Shown: in pieces, positions 1-6,343 of the stretch
Layout: each line of letters begins with the position of its first letter
Position numbering within the stretch: the first letter of the stretch is position 1
NCBI GenBank assembly: GCA_003242115.1
Contig: QBMP01000252.1
Coordinates: 1 to 6,466, forward strand
Reading direction: 5' to 3'
DNA from: Phormidesmis priestleyi
GTDB lineage: Bacteria > Cyanobacteriota > Cyanobacteriia > Phormidesmidales > Phormidesmidaceae
DNA length: 6,466 bases
Notes under the pieces: model-generated
The model's input: only the letters and a program-made list of their open reading frames with translations
Told to the model about the DNA's origin: nothing
Database searches by the model: none
Program-made: the position numbers and the translations under genes

Positions 1-35
1 TGTTTGGGGTGTGGGCGATCGCTATGGGTTGGCGT

Positions 36-1115
36 TTAGCCCATAAGTAGAGCTTTGACACTTTTGCGGCTTCGGTCGCTGTGGAGTCGTGGCAGAACCA
101 GATTGCTCACGACCCAATTTTGCAGGTAAACGATGGCGAACGCCGCGCTGAATACAATCAGATATTTTGATAGAAAGTTAGCTTGAACCATTTTCACAAA
201 AGGGATATGCCACAGGTAAATCCACATCGAATTACTCGCCACGAATAGCACTAAGCCCTTAGCCCTGACCTGCTCTAAACGGTTCCAGATTTGGCGGCTG
301 AGCAGCCATAGCAAGGTCGAGATGAATAGGGCATAGCTGATGTAGTAAAGCTCGGGCGGATACTTTAGGACCTGCGTTTGAACTATCCCGCCTGAGTGCA
401 AATACAGCCCGGTGCCGATGGCGACAAATGCAGCGAAGTTGACAGCCGCCAAGGTATAGATCTGCGCCTTACCCATCATGCGCATACGTAGGCCGATGAG
501 GAAGACGATGAAATAGGGAATCGGCTGAATAATGAATAGAGAGGCCAGCTGATTAGGCCCGCCTTGGATGTGAGGAAAGACGATGAATCGCAGCAGCTCG
601 TAGGCAACAGTAGCGATCGCGATCGACCCGAAGAACCTGCTATCTTGAGGCGTCTTTTTGTGGAAAGTCCACAGAATCGGCGCAGCCAAAGCCACTAGAA
701 GGAATACGCGAATTATCCAAACGTAGCCTATCCCATCAATCAAGGCATACGATCCGAGTATCGCTTTCAGGCTCAACTCAGCGCCGCTGTGAAGGATGGC
801 GAACTGCCCCAGAAAGTAGAACGTCAGGAATAGCCAAACGGGAAAGGCTAGCCTCTTTATCCTTTTGAAAACATATTGCAGATAAGGATAGCCCGCCCGG
901 TAGCTGAGGTCGAAGGACATAGCCGACGCCAACACCATCAACGGCACATCAAAATTTCTAAGCTGGAATAGAAGTCCTGGCGGGCCTGAGTGAGCGAAGA
1001 TGATCGCCGCTAGACCGATGAATCGTAATAAATAGACCTCTTGCAGAAATGATTTAATGGTACTATTAAAGGCTTTGCCGAATTCTTTTAATACCGGCAC
1101 TTTAGCTAGGGACAT
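36..1115 (-). CDS. Membrane acyltransferase, acyltransferase family 3
   Basis: A 359-residue, strongly hydrophobic protein with about ten predicted membrane segments, as expected for the acyltransferase 3 family (OafA/exopolysaccharide O-acetylase type). These inner-membrane enzymes move acyl groups, usually acetyl, onto envelope or exported glycans; the substrate here cannot be read from sequence. Visible support: Arg31 and His42 give the family's R-x10-H signature in the first membrane helix (LLRFIGLAAIIFAH). DVPLMVLASAMSF (residues 56-68) follows, then a basic loop FKRIKRLAFP (83-92), and SNSMWIYLWHIPF (294-306) matches the usual late 'NS..IYL.H.P' segment. The ATG at 1113-1115 has no convincing ribosome binding site, and residues 1-26 precede the recognisable domain, so the start is uncertain; GTG at residue 6 is an alternative. 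The start lies in the middle of a quasi-palindrome (1031-1192). The gene diverges from the sensor gene. Family assignment is firm; function is inferred. Confidence 0.88.
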   Translation of the reverse strand: MSLAKVPVLKEFGKAFNSTIKSFLQEVYLLRFIGLAAIIFAHSGPPGLLFQLRNFDVPLMVLASAMSFDLSYRAGYPYLQYVFKRIKRLAFPVWLFLTFYFLGQFAILHSGAELSLKAILGSYALIDGIGYVWIIRVFLLVALAAPILWTFHKKTPQDSRFFGSIAIATVAYELLRFIVFPHIQGGPNQLASLFIIQPIPYFIVFLIGLRMRMMGKAQIYTLAAVNFAAFVAIGTGLYLHSGGIVQTQVLKYPPELYYISYALFISTLLWLLSRQIWNRLEQVRAKGLVLFVASNSMWIYLWHIPFVKMVQANFLSKYLIVFSAAFAIVYLQNWVVSNLVLPRLHSDRSRKSVKALLMG

Positions 1116-1192
1116 CCAAACAGTGTAGGCAAAGGCCCTTTTATTTAAAACCCATCAGCATATCACAAAAGTAATTATGCAAGAGGTCTATT
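1031..1192. repeat. Quasi-palindrome around the acyltransferase start
   Basis: A perfect 15-bp inverted repeat, aatagacctcttgca at 1031-1045 and its reverse complement at 1178-1192, bounds 162 bp. A second, nested imperfect pair lies inside: aaaggctttgcc (1068-1079) against ggcaaaggcccttt (1128-1141, two extra bases). The centre, near 1111, falls at the acyltransferase start codon (1113-1115). The inner arm of the gene copy encodes QEVYL, the edge of the conserved domain. The layout resembles a small non-autonomous element or a local inverted duplication. I see no flanking target-site duplication, so the element interpretation is unproven. In the acyltransferase mRNA the inner pair could fold around the start codon. 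Confidence 0.55.
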
Positions 1193-1204
1193 GAAAGGGT
1201 TTTG

Positions 1205-1283
1205 GCTATTAATAGCTTCCTTAAGTCAGTGCCATTGAACTATTTCTGCTAAATTAATCAAAGTAAATTTTGTAAGAATTTAC
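1205..1283. promoter_or_regulatory. Candidate operator dyads in the divergent intergenic region
   Basis: The 219-bp gap between the divergent genes is AT-rich and must hold the promoters of both. Two dyads stand out. GCTATTAATAGC at 1205-1216 is a perfect 12-bp palindrome. GTAAATT (1263-1269) and AATTTAC (1277-1283) form a 7-bp inverted repeat with a 7-base spacer, 52 bases before the sensor start. Both have the size of bacterial regulator sites, but no known consensus is recognised. TTGAAC at 1235-1240 looks like a -35 box but has no good -10 at the right distance, so no promoter is called. Confidence 0.25.
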
Positions 1284-1321
1284 CTAATTTGGATACCCAA
1301 CCCTGAGCAAAATATTTAATC

Positions 1322-1328
1322 AAGGGGA
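1322..1328 (+). promoter_or_regulatory. Ribosome binding site deciding a GTG start
   Basis: AAGGGGA sits 6 bases before the GTG at 1335-1337. It is a good Shine-Dalgarno match at normal spacing and supports the GTG rather than a later ATG as the start of the sensor protein. Confidence 0.6.
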
Positions 1329-1334
1329 TAATCT

Positions 1335-4300
1335 GTGAAAGATCTGTCAACTGGCGAAATCGGAACCTTGGTGAGTGCCTATGATTGGTCGCAAACTCCC
1401 TTGGGTGCAGCCGAAACTTGGTCAGCAGAGTTGCAAGCCGCCGTAGAACTTTTGGTAATTGAGATTGATCGCGCCAAAACTTCCTCCGAGGATCCCCATC
1501 CTTCTCTTTTTAAGGCTCAGCAACGCCACGATACTCTATTGAATGAGATGGATAAGGGCTTTGTCATCTTTGAAATGTTGTTTGATAGTGAACTAAAGCC
1601 AGTAGATTATCGTTATTTGGAAACTAATAGCCTGTTTGAGCCAATTACTGGACTGAAAGATGTGATTGGAAAAACTGCGCTAGAGATTATGCCCGATATA
1701 GAACCTTTTTGGATAGAAACCTATGGCAAGGTGGTTTTGACTGGAGAGTCAGTACTTATTGAGCATGAAGTTAAGGCTATGAAGAGTTGGTTTGAGGTAA
1801 AAGCTTTTCCGATAGATGCACCTCAAGAATTTAGATTTGGGGTTTTATTTACCGATATTACTGATCGCAAACTTGCTCAAGAACGAGTAAAGCTGATCCA
1901 AGAGCGTTTAGAGATTTCCTTGGCAGCAGGAGATGTGGGCGTATGGGATTTAGATCTTGTTAGCAAGCAGGCTTGGCGTTCGATTGAGCATGATCGCATT
2001 TTTGGTTACGATCTGCTTCTGCCCGAATGGAACTATGCGATGTTTTTATCTCATGTAATTCCCCGCGATCGCGAGTGGGTAAATGCAGAATTTGAGACGG
2101 CGATCGCCAATCATACGAATTGGGAAGTAGAATGTTGCATTCAGCGCATAGATGGAGAAACTAGCTGGATCTGGACTAGAGCAGCCTCTGAATATAACGA
2201 CAAGGGCGAACCCGTAAGGATGTATGGCGTAGTAAAAAATGTCAGCGATCGTAAACGCCAAGAACTCAACAATAAATTTCTGGCTGAAATTCAAAAAGAT
2301 CTAGTAATCTTGTCAGATCCTACCGAAATTATGAGCGTGGTTGGCGAAAAGATCCGTTGCTTCTTTAGCTTTTCTATTCTGGCTTTTATCGATATTAATA
2401 CCGCTACCAATGAAGCAATGGTTGTATACAACAATCGTGATGCCGATATTCTTGACTCAGTCTCCACTCACAGTCTTGGTGACTATCTTAGTGAAATTCA
2501 TTTAGGCAAACTCAAAGCAGGGCAAACTATAACTATTGACGATGTGACCACCGATCCAGAGATCAAAGACGGTGGCGCTGCCTATGAGATTTATCAAGTT
2601 CGTTCTGTCATCCATTCACCCCATTTAAGCAACGGTCAGTGGAAGTTTATGCTGGGATGTCACCGCCGCGAACCTTCTAATTGGCGTGCGGACGAAGTAG
2701 AACTTATTGATGAATTAACGGCAAGGCTTTATCTACGCATTAGTCGCACCCGTGCCGAACAAGCCTTATCTGAAAGTGAAGCTCGTTTTAGAGATATGGC
2801 GGATACCGCTCCAGTTTTAATCTGGATGTCTGGAACTGATAAACTCTGCAATTACTTCAATCAGCCTTGGTTAGATTATGCGGGACGAACGCTAGAGCAA
2901 GAAATGGGTAATGGTTGGGCAGAAGGAGTCTATGCCGACGATTTGCAATTTTGTTTAGATACTTATTTCACCGCCTTTGATGCCAGAGAACCGTTCCGAA
3001 TGGAATATCGGTTCAGACGCTTTGATGGTCAGTACCGTTGGTTTGTGGATACAGCTCACCCCCGTTTTACCCCAGAAGGAGAATTCTTAGGCTACATTGG
3101 TTCCTGTCTTGATATTGAAGATCTTAAGCGGCGAGAACTCAATAGTAATTTTCTTGCCGAGATCCAAAAAGACCTTGCCGTCATCGAAGATATCGATCAG
3201 ATTATGGATGTAGTAGGGGAGAAGATCCGCCTGTGGTTTGATTCTTCGATTGTCGCCTTTGCTGATGTAGATGTTGCCGCCGATGAAGCCCGAACTTTCA
3301 ATACCAACAACGATAGCGATATTCCCAATGCTGTGGGCATCCATCGCCTCTCGGAATACCACAGCGATATCGCTTTGCAACAGCTCAAAGCTGGACAAAA
3401 AGTTGCCATCTCCGATGTGAGAGCAGAACCAAACATTAAAGATAACGGAATTGCTTACGAGTCTTGGCAAATTCTCTCCTCTGTCTCCATACCATATATA
3501 AGTGACGGTCAGTTGAAATTCTTGATGGGAGTCCATCGCCGAGTGCCATCCGTCTGGCGGGAGGACGAACTAGAGTTGATGGGTGAATTGATTTTGCGAA
3601 TTTACATCGAGATCGAGCGCATCCGTTCTGAAGCTGCCTTAGCAAAAGCTAACCAACGTTTTGAAGCAGCAACGCAGGCAGTAGAGGGAATTATTTTTGA
3701 ATGGAGTATGGACACTAACTTTGTTTTTCGCTCCAATGGCTTGTTTAATTTAATTGGGGTTGAGGCAAAGGATGCACCTCCCACTTCAGAATGGTGGTTT
3801 AACTTGATTCACCCTGAAGACCAGCCCAATATCGAATCGTTTTTTACCCAAATTGAGAATGGTCAGGATCGCTACCAATATGAATATCGAGTGCTCCATA
3901 CGGATGGTCGTTGGATTGATGTATGGGAAAAGGGCAAGCTAAAACGGAATGGGGCGGGTAAAATTGTTGAGTTAGTTGGCTTTATCTCAGATATTAGCGA
4001 TCGCAAACGGGTAGAAGAAGCCTTACAGCATAGCGAAGAGTTTAAGAACCGCGTTTTAGAAAGCAGCAGTGACTGCATCAAAGTTCTTGACTTGAACGCA
4101 CAACTTTTATACATGAATATCGGGGGCATGGGTCTGCTAGAGATTGACGACCTGACTCCCTACCTAAATTCAGAGTGGCTCTGTTTCTGGGAAAGTGAAC
4201 AGCGGCAAGCGGCAGAAGCGGCATTCACAGCAGCGAAGTCTGGTGAAATCGGCAAATTTCAGGGCTTTTGTGCGACTGTCAAGGGCAACCCCAAATGGTG

Positions 4301-4808
4301 GGATGTAGTGGTCACACCAATTCGCGATGGTGCGGGACAAGTCGTCCAGATTTTATCGACTTCGCGGGATATCACAGAGCAAAAACGTGCCGAAGAAGAG
4401 TTGCGGCAAAAGAATGCCATTTTGGATGTGATCAATAAGTGCGTCCCCACACCAATTTTTGTCAAAGATCGGCAAGGAAGAATTATTTATGCCAATCCAG
4501 CTACCCTTACCGCCTTGGGCAAAACGGCTGCTGAGGTGATTGGTCGTTACGATAGCGATCTCTACTCATCCCCCGAAGATGCTGTGCGAGTGATGGAAAA
4601 TGACCAGCGGATTATGTCATCGGGGCAAATGGAAGTGGTAGAAGAATCTGCCGATGGAATTAACATCTTTTTGGTGATGAAAGCACCCTATTACAACGAA
4701 GCTGGAGAGGTGATCGGGCTAGTTGGCATCTCTTATGATACGCTCACGATCGCGTTCAAGTTGAACGCGATCGTGAGCGTATCCTACAACAGAAACAAGC
4801 TGCCTTAG
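1335..4808 (+). CDS. Multi-PAS/GAF sensor module, cut off before its kinase
   Basis: A 1157-residue protein of sensory domains only. Residues 15-40 carry the DWS..TPLG...W...L motif often found at the N-terminus of cyanobacterial sensor kinases. PAS1 spans about 65-180, PAS2 about 185-306, GAF1 310-478, PAS3 479-600, GAF2 601-769, PAS4 770-893, PAS5 898-1018 and PAS6 1024-1135. Five PAS domains end in the PAC-type tail (DITDRK, NVSDRK, DIEDLK, DISDRK, DITEQK) that leads into a linker helix. PAS6 stops at GISYD (residues 1131-1135) and continues as 22 residues unlike any linker (TLTIAFKLNAI...), encoded by the palindrome at 4737-4783 and beyond. No transmembrane segment is visible, so it is probably cytoplasmic. 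The ligands are unknown, and neither GAF shows an obvious bilin-binding cysteine motif. It starts at GTG with a good ribosome binding site. It was presumably the input half of the hybrid kinase encoded at once downstream in another frame. Domain calls are firm; limits are approximate. Confidence 0.85.
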   Translation: MKDLSTGEIGTLVSAYDWSQTPLGAAETWSAELQAAVELLVIEIDRAKTSSEDPHPSLFKAQQRHDTLLNEMDKGFVIFEMLFDSELKPVDYRYLETNSLFEPITGLKDVIGKTALEIMPDIEPFWIETYGKVVLTGESVLIEHEVKAMKSWFEVKAFPIDAPQEFRFGVLFTDITDRKLAQERVKLIQERLEISLAAGDVGVWDLDLVSKQAWRSIEHDRIFGYDLLLPEWNYAMFLSHVIPRDREWVNAEFETAIANHTNWEVECCIQRIDGETSWIWTRAASEYNDKGEPVRMYGVVKNVSDRKRQELNNKFLAEIQKDLVILSDPTEIMSVVGEKIRCFFSFSILAFIDINTATNEAMVVYNNRDADILDSVSTHSLGDYLSEIHLGKLKAGQTITIDDVTTDPEIKDGGAAYEIYQVRSVIHSPHLSNGQWKFMLGCHRREPSNWRADEVELIDELTARLYLRISRTRAEQALSESEARFRDMADTAPVLIWMSGTDKLCNYFNQPWLDYAGRTLEQEMGNGWAEGVYADDLQFCLDTYFTAFDAREPFRMEYRFRRFDGQYRWFVDTAHPRFTPEGEFLGYIGSCLDIEDLKRRELNSNFLAEIQKDLAVIEDIDQIMDVVGEKIRLWFDSSIVAFADVDVAADEARTFNTNNDSDIPNAVGIHRLSEYHSDIALQQLKAGQKVAISDVRAEPNIKDNGIAYESWQILSSVSIPYISDGQLKFLMGVHRRVPSVWREDELELMGELILRIYIEIERIRSEAALAKANQRFEAATQAVEGIIFEWSMDTNFVFRSNGLFNLIGVEAKDAPPTSEWWFNLIHPEDQPNIESFFTQIENGQDRYQYEYRVLHTDGRWIDVWEKGKLKRNGAGKIVELVGFISDISDRKRVEEALQHSEEFKNRVLESSSDCIKVLDLNAQLLYMNIGGMGLLEIDDLTPYLNSEWLCFWESEQRQAAEAAFTAAKSGEIGKFQGFCATVKGNPKWWDVVVTPIRDGAGQVVQILSTSRDITEQKRAEEELRQKNAILDVINKCVPTPIFVKDRQGRIIYANPATLTALGKTAAEVIGRYDSDLYSSPEDAVRVMENDQRIMSSGQMEVVEESADGINIFLVMKAPYYNEAGEVIGLVGISYDTLTIAFKLNAIVSVSYNRNKLP
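2262..2768 (+). repeat. GAF duplication, copy 1
   Basis: This stretch encodes residues 310-478, starting ELNNKFLAEIQKDL and ending RAEQAL. Aligned by hand without gaps to residues 601-769, it shows 88 identical positions out of 169 (about 52%). Conserved blocks include FLAEIQKDL, VVGEKIR, LKAGQ and IKD. It is an old internal duplication that forms a PAS-GAF-PAS-GAF array. DNA identity has decayed, so it is visible mainly at protein level. Confidence 0.8.
3135..3641 (+). repeat. GAF duplication, copy 2
   Basis: This stretch encodes residues 601-769, starting ELNSNFLAEIQKDL and ending RSEAAL. It has exactly the same length (169 residues) as copy 1 with no gap needed. Both copies follow a PAS domain and are followed by another PAS, so the duplicated unit may have been PAS plus GAF. 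Confidence 0.8.
4737..4783. repeat. Perfect 23-bp inverted repeat at the sensor/kinase break
   Basis: The left arm 4737-4759 (starting GATACGCTCACG) and the right arm 4761-4783 (ending GTGAGCGTATC) are exact reverse complements around a single G at 4760. The right arm reads, in the kinase frame, as the charged linker ERDRERI, which continues smoothly into LQQKQAALAESERVNRIKDEF. The left arm in the sensor frame reads DTLTIAFK, where a PAC tail such as DITDRK is expected. The left arm therefore looks like a reverse copy of the right arm, joined at a GATA that the native tail may also have had. It lies inside coding sequence and no uridine tract follows, so it is not a normal terminator. Confidence 0.95.
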
Positions 4809-4867
4809 CAGAATCAGAACGAGTCAACCGCATCAAAGACGAGTTTCTAGCCATTCTCTCGCATGAG

Positions 4868-5947
4868 TTGCGATCGCCCCTCAACCCGATCTTAGGCTGG
4901 ACAAAACTGCTGCAAACTCGCAAACTTGATGCCGCCAAAACGATCACAGCGTTAGCCACGATCGAGCGAAATGCCAAAGCGCAATGTCAATTGATCGACG
5001 ACCTGCTCGATATGGCTCGCGTGTTGCGCGGCAAGCTGAGTCTGAATATGGCTCCTGTCAATTTGTTATTGGTGATTGAGTCCGCCATCGACACCGTGCA
5101 GACTGCCGCGATCGCCAAGTCCATTCAGATTCATCCCGTGCTTTCCGATATCAGACAAGTATCCGGAGATGCCGTTCGGCTCCAGCAAATAGTCTGGAAC
5201 TTGCTCACCAACGCGGTCAAGTTTACGCCCAGCGGCGGCCGCATCGACATTCGGCTAGAGCAAATCGACAACCAAGCGCAGATCACCATCACAGACACGG
5301 GCAAAGGCATCAGTCCAGACTTTTTGCCCCACATCTTTGAGTCCTTCCGCCAGGAAGATGCTTCTGTGACTCGCAACCACGGCGGGCTGGGGTTAGGCAT
5401 GGCGATTGTCTATCAACTGGTCGAAGCCCACGGCGGCACCGTCATCGCTGACAGTCTTGGAGAAGGGAAAGGCGCTACTTTTACCGTCAGGCTACCCCTG
5501 CTCAACGTCAACGCAAAGAGAGATCAATCTAGCTCATCGCGAGAGCAAAACCTGGATCTAACCGGTATCCGTGTGCTGAGCATTGACGACGAGCCAGACA
5601 GCCGCGAATTCCTTTCGGTGATGCTGGCTCAGGCTGGAGCCGAAGTGATGTCCGTCGCCTCTGCCGCTGAATTTCTCACCGCTCTGGAGTCATTTCAGCC
5701 CAATATGGTGGTGAGTGATATTGGAATGCCAGAGGTCGATGGCTATACGTTGCTTAGACAGGTGCGGTCTCTGTCACCGGAGCAGGGCGGGCGGGTTCCG
5801 GCGATCGCGCTAACTGCCTACGCTGGAGAAATTGATCGGCAACAAGCGATCGCGGCAGGTTTTCAGAAACACGTTGCTAAGCCCATCGAGCCCGATCAGT
5901 TGGTGGTAGCGATCGTTAGTTTACTGAGCAAGCAAGCGCTATCTTGA
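4868..5947 (+). CDS. Hybrid histidine kinase catalytic and receiver domains, N-terminally clipped
   Basis: The frame is open from 4739, after a TGA at 4736-4738, but the first usual start is TTG at 4868, giving 359 residues. Upstream codons read ...RVNRIKDEFLAILSHELRSPLNP, a classic HisKA H-box. The phosphoacceptor His codon is at 4862-4864, two codons before the TTG, so a protein made from this start cannot autophosphorylate on it. Residues 1-60 are the rest of HisKA. HATPase_c follows: N box with Asn111 and Asn115 (NLLTNAVKF), G1 box DTGKGI (143-148), F box IFESFRQED (156-164) and G2 box GLGLG (173-177). A receiver domain spans about 233-355 with the acidic pair Asp240/Asp241, phosphoacceptor Asp284 (VVSDIGMP), Thr316 and Lys338 (KPIEP). 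No ribosome binding site precedes the TTG. It is the output half of the upstream sensor, displaced to the -1 frame. The domains themselves look intact; expression as a separate protein is doubtful. Confidence 0.8.
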   Translation: MRSPLNPILGWTKLLQTRKLDAAKTITALATIERNAKAQCQLIDDLLDMARVLRGKLSLNMAPVNLLLVIESAIDTVQTAAIAKSIQIHPVLSDIRQVSGDAVRLQQIVWNLLTNAVKFTPSGGRIDIRLEQIDNQAQITITDTGKGISPDFLPHIFESFRQEDASVTRNHGGLGLGMAIVYQLVEAHGGTVIADSLGEGKGATFTVRLPLLNVNAKRDQSSSSREQNLDLTGIRVLSIDDEPDSREFLSVMLAQAGAEVMSVASAAEFLTALESFQPNMVVSDIGMPEVDGYTLLRQVRSLSPEQGGRVPAIALTAYAGEIDRQQAIAAGFQKHVAKPIEPDQLVVAIVSLLSKQALS

Positions 5948-5977
5948 CTTATAAAAGACTCCCAGACAGCCTAACTG

Positions 5978-6008
5978 GCCCTAAAGTAGCGAAGCTGCGA
6001 AATGGGGC
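5978..6008 (+). terminator. Possible terminator hairpin after the kinase
   Basis: The hairpin begins 31 bases after the kinase stop codon. GCCCTA (5978-5983) pairs with TGGGGC (6003-6008), with one G-U pair. After a small internal loop, GTAGC (5986-5990) pairs with GCTGC (5994-5998), with one G-U pair, across a GAA loop. The following AATTTAAT is only weakly U-rich, so efficient intrinsic termination is uncertain. Confidence 0.35.
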
Positions 6009-6020
6009 AATTTAATACGG

Positions 6021-6218
6021 ATGAACTATATCGATGATTCATCTGCTCTTTGGCAAGTAGCTAAATCTTACGGTGAGTCTCATGACAGCTCTGAGCGGCG
6101 GACTATGCTTGGCCTAACCAGTAATGTTTTAAGGTGGCTAAAACGCCTGAAATTTCATGAGACTCACCGCTCGGCACTCGATCTAATTAAAATGGCTGTA
6201 ACGCTTTCGAGTAGGTGA
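6021..6218 (+). CDS. Doubtful small ORF, 65 residues
   Basis: An ATG-initiated frame of 65 residues (MNYIDDSSALWQVAKS...) between the two convergent receiver genes. I do not recognise the product. No clear Shine-Dalgarno sequence precedes the ATG; the nearest G-run, GGGG at 6004-6007, is too far and belongs to the proposed terminator stem. The frame runs across both arms of a 15-bp inverted repeat (6071-6085 and 6155-6169), which is unusual for a conserved coding sequence. It has no membrane segment or known motif. It may be a chance frame or the remnant of a decayed gene. Confidence 0.15.
   Translation: MNYIDDSSALWQVAKSYGESHDSSERRTMLGLTSNVLRWLKRLKFHETHRSALDLIKMAVTLSSR
6071..6169. repeat. 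99-bp segment bounded by 15-bp inverted repeats
   Basis: CGGTGAGTCTCATGA at 6071-6085 is the exact reverse complement of 6155-6169. The 69 bases between contain a smaller hairpin, GTTTTA (6126-6131) with TAAAAC (6139-6144). Flanks on the two sides (ATCTTA and CTCGGC) do not match, so no target-site duplication is seen. It could be a small non-autonomous inverted-repeat element, a structured RNA or a local inverted duplication. The surrounding 5948-6339 region otherwise holds no confident gene. Confidence 0.55.
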
Positions 6219-6247
6219 ATTCAGCCTATTAAAAGGAGGTCGCTTAG

Positions 6248-6343
6248 TTGCGTTGCCCAGCAGCTATCCAAAGGATGAGTCTCGATCATCTCATCGCGAA
6301 CTATACCTTTTCGAGGCGTTGTGCAAAAAAACCAATTTCCTAA
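6248..6343 (+). CDS. Very small ORF behind a strong ribosome binding site, doubtful
   Basis: AAGGAGGT at 6233-6240 is a near-perfect Shine-Dalgarno sequence, and a TTG follows 7 bases later at 6248. The frame gives 31 residues (MRCPAAIQRMSLDHLIANYT...) and ends at TAA 6341-6343, overlapping the stop of the minus-strand receiver fragment. The product is not recognised. The only support is the ribosome binding site and spacing, which can occur by chance; an ATG at 6275 in the same frame is an alternative start. Confidence 0.12.
   Translation: MRCPAAIQRMSLDHLIANYTFSRRCAKKPIS

Larger units (their letters stand above)
1335..5947 (+). pseudogene. Whole broken hybrid sensor histidine kinase (PAS/GAF - HisKA - HATPase - REC)
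   Basis: Read together, the sensor frame and the kinase frame give a normal cyanobacterial hybrid kinase order: six PAS and two GAF domains, a coiled-coil linker, HisKA, HATPase_c and a C-terminal receiver. The two frames overlap at 4739-4805, between the TGA at 4736-4738 that opens the kinase frame and the TAG at 4806-4808 that ends the sensor. A -1 shift there would give roughly 1,537 residues. I see no slippery heptamer of the X-XXY-YYZ type, so programmed frameshifting is not supported. Domain integrity on both sides and the lack of other stops suggest that the break is recent or an artefact of assembly. If real, the cell would make a sensor with no output, and little or no active kinase. 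Confidence 0.65.

Noticed and set aside
1031..1192. Calling the quasi-palindrome a named insertion sequence or MITE
   Set aside because: The terminal sequence vaguely recalls some cyanobacterial IS ends, but no target-site duplication or transposase is visible and I cannot confirm a family.
1235..1263. Sigma-70 promoter with TTGAAC at 1235 as -35 box
   Set aside because: No acceptable -10 hexamer occurs 15-19 bases downstream.
2046..4465. Several minus-strand open frames of 60-149 residues inside the sensor gene
   Set aside because: They lie antisense to well-supported PAS/GAF coding sequence and show no family motifs; they are shadows of codon usage.
4737..4783. Palindrome as a rho-independent terminator of the sensor gene
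   Set aside because: It lies before the stop codon at 4806-4808, no T tract follows, and the right arm is plainly coding in the kinase frame.
4737..4808. Programmed -1 frameshift joining sensor and kinase, with the palindrome as stimulating stem
   Set aside because: No X-XXY-YYZ slippery heptamer occurs in the sensor frame at a suitable distance, and the residues encoded by the left arm do not resemble a native linker.
4756..5400. Minus-strand open frames across the kinase region (4756-4977 and 5131-5400)
   Set aside because: They are antisense to clear HisKA and HATPase_c motifs, with no recognisable product.
15..5853. Nine GCGATCGC octamers as regulatory sites
   Set aside because: They are the HIP1 repeat, abundant across many cyanobacterial genomes; useful for taxonomy but not as local regulation.
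6274..6295. GATGAG/CTCATC hairpin as a terminator for the minus-strand receiver gene
   Set aside because: The stem is only six base pairs with a 10-base loop and no T run follows on either strand.
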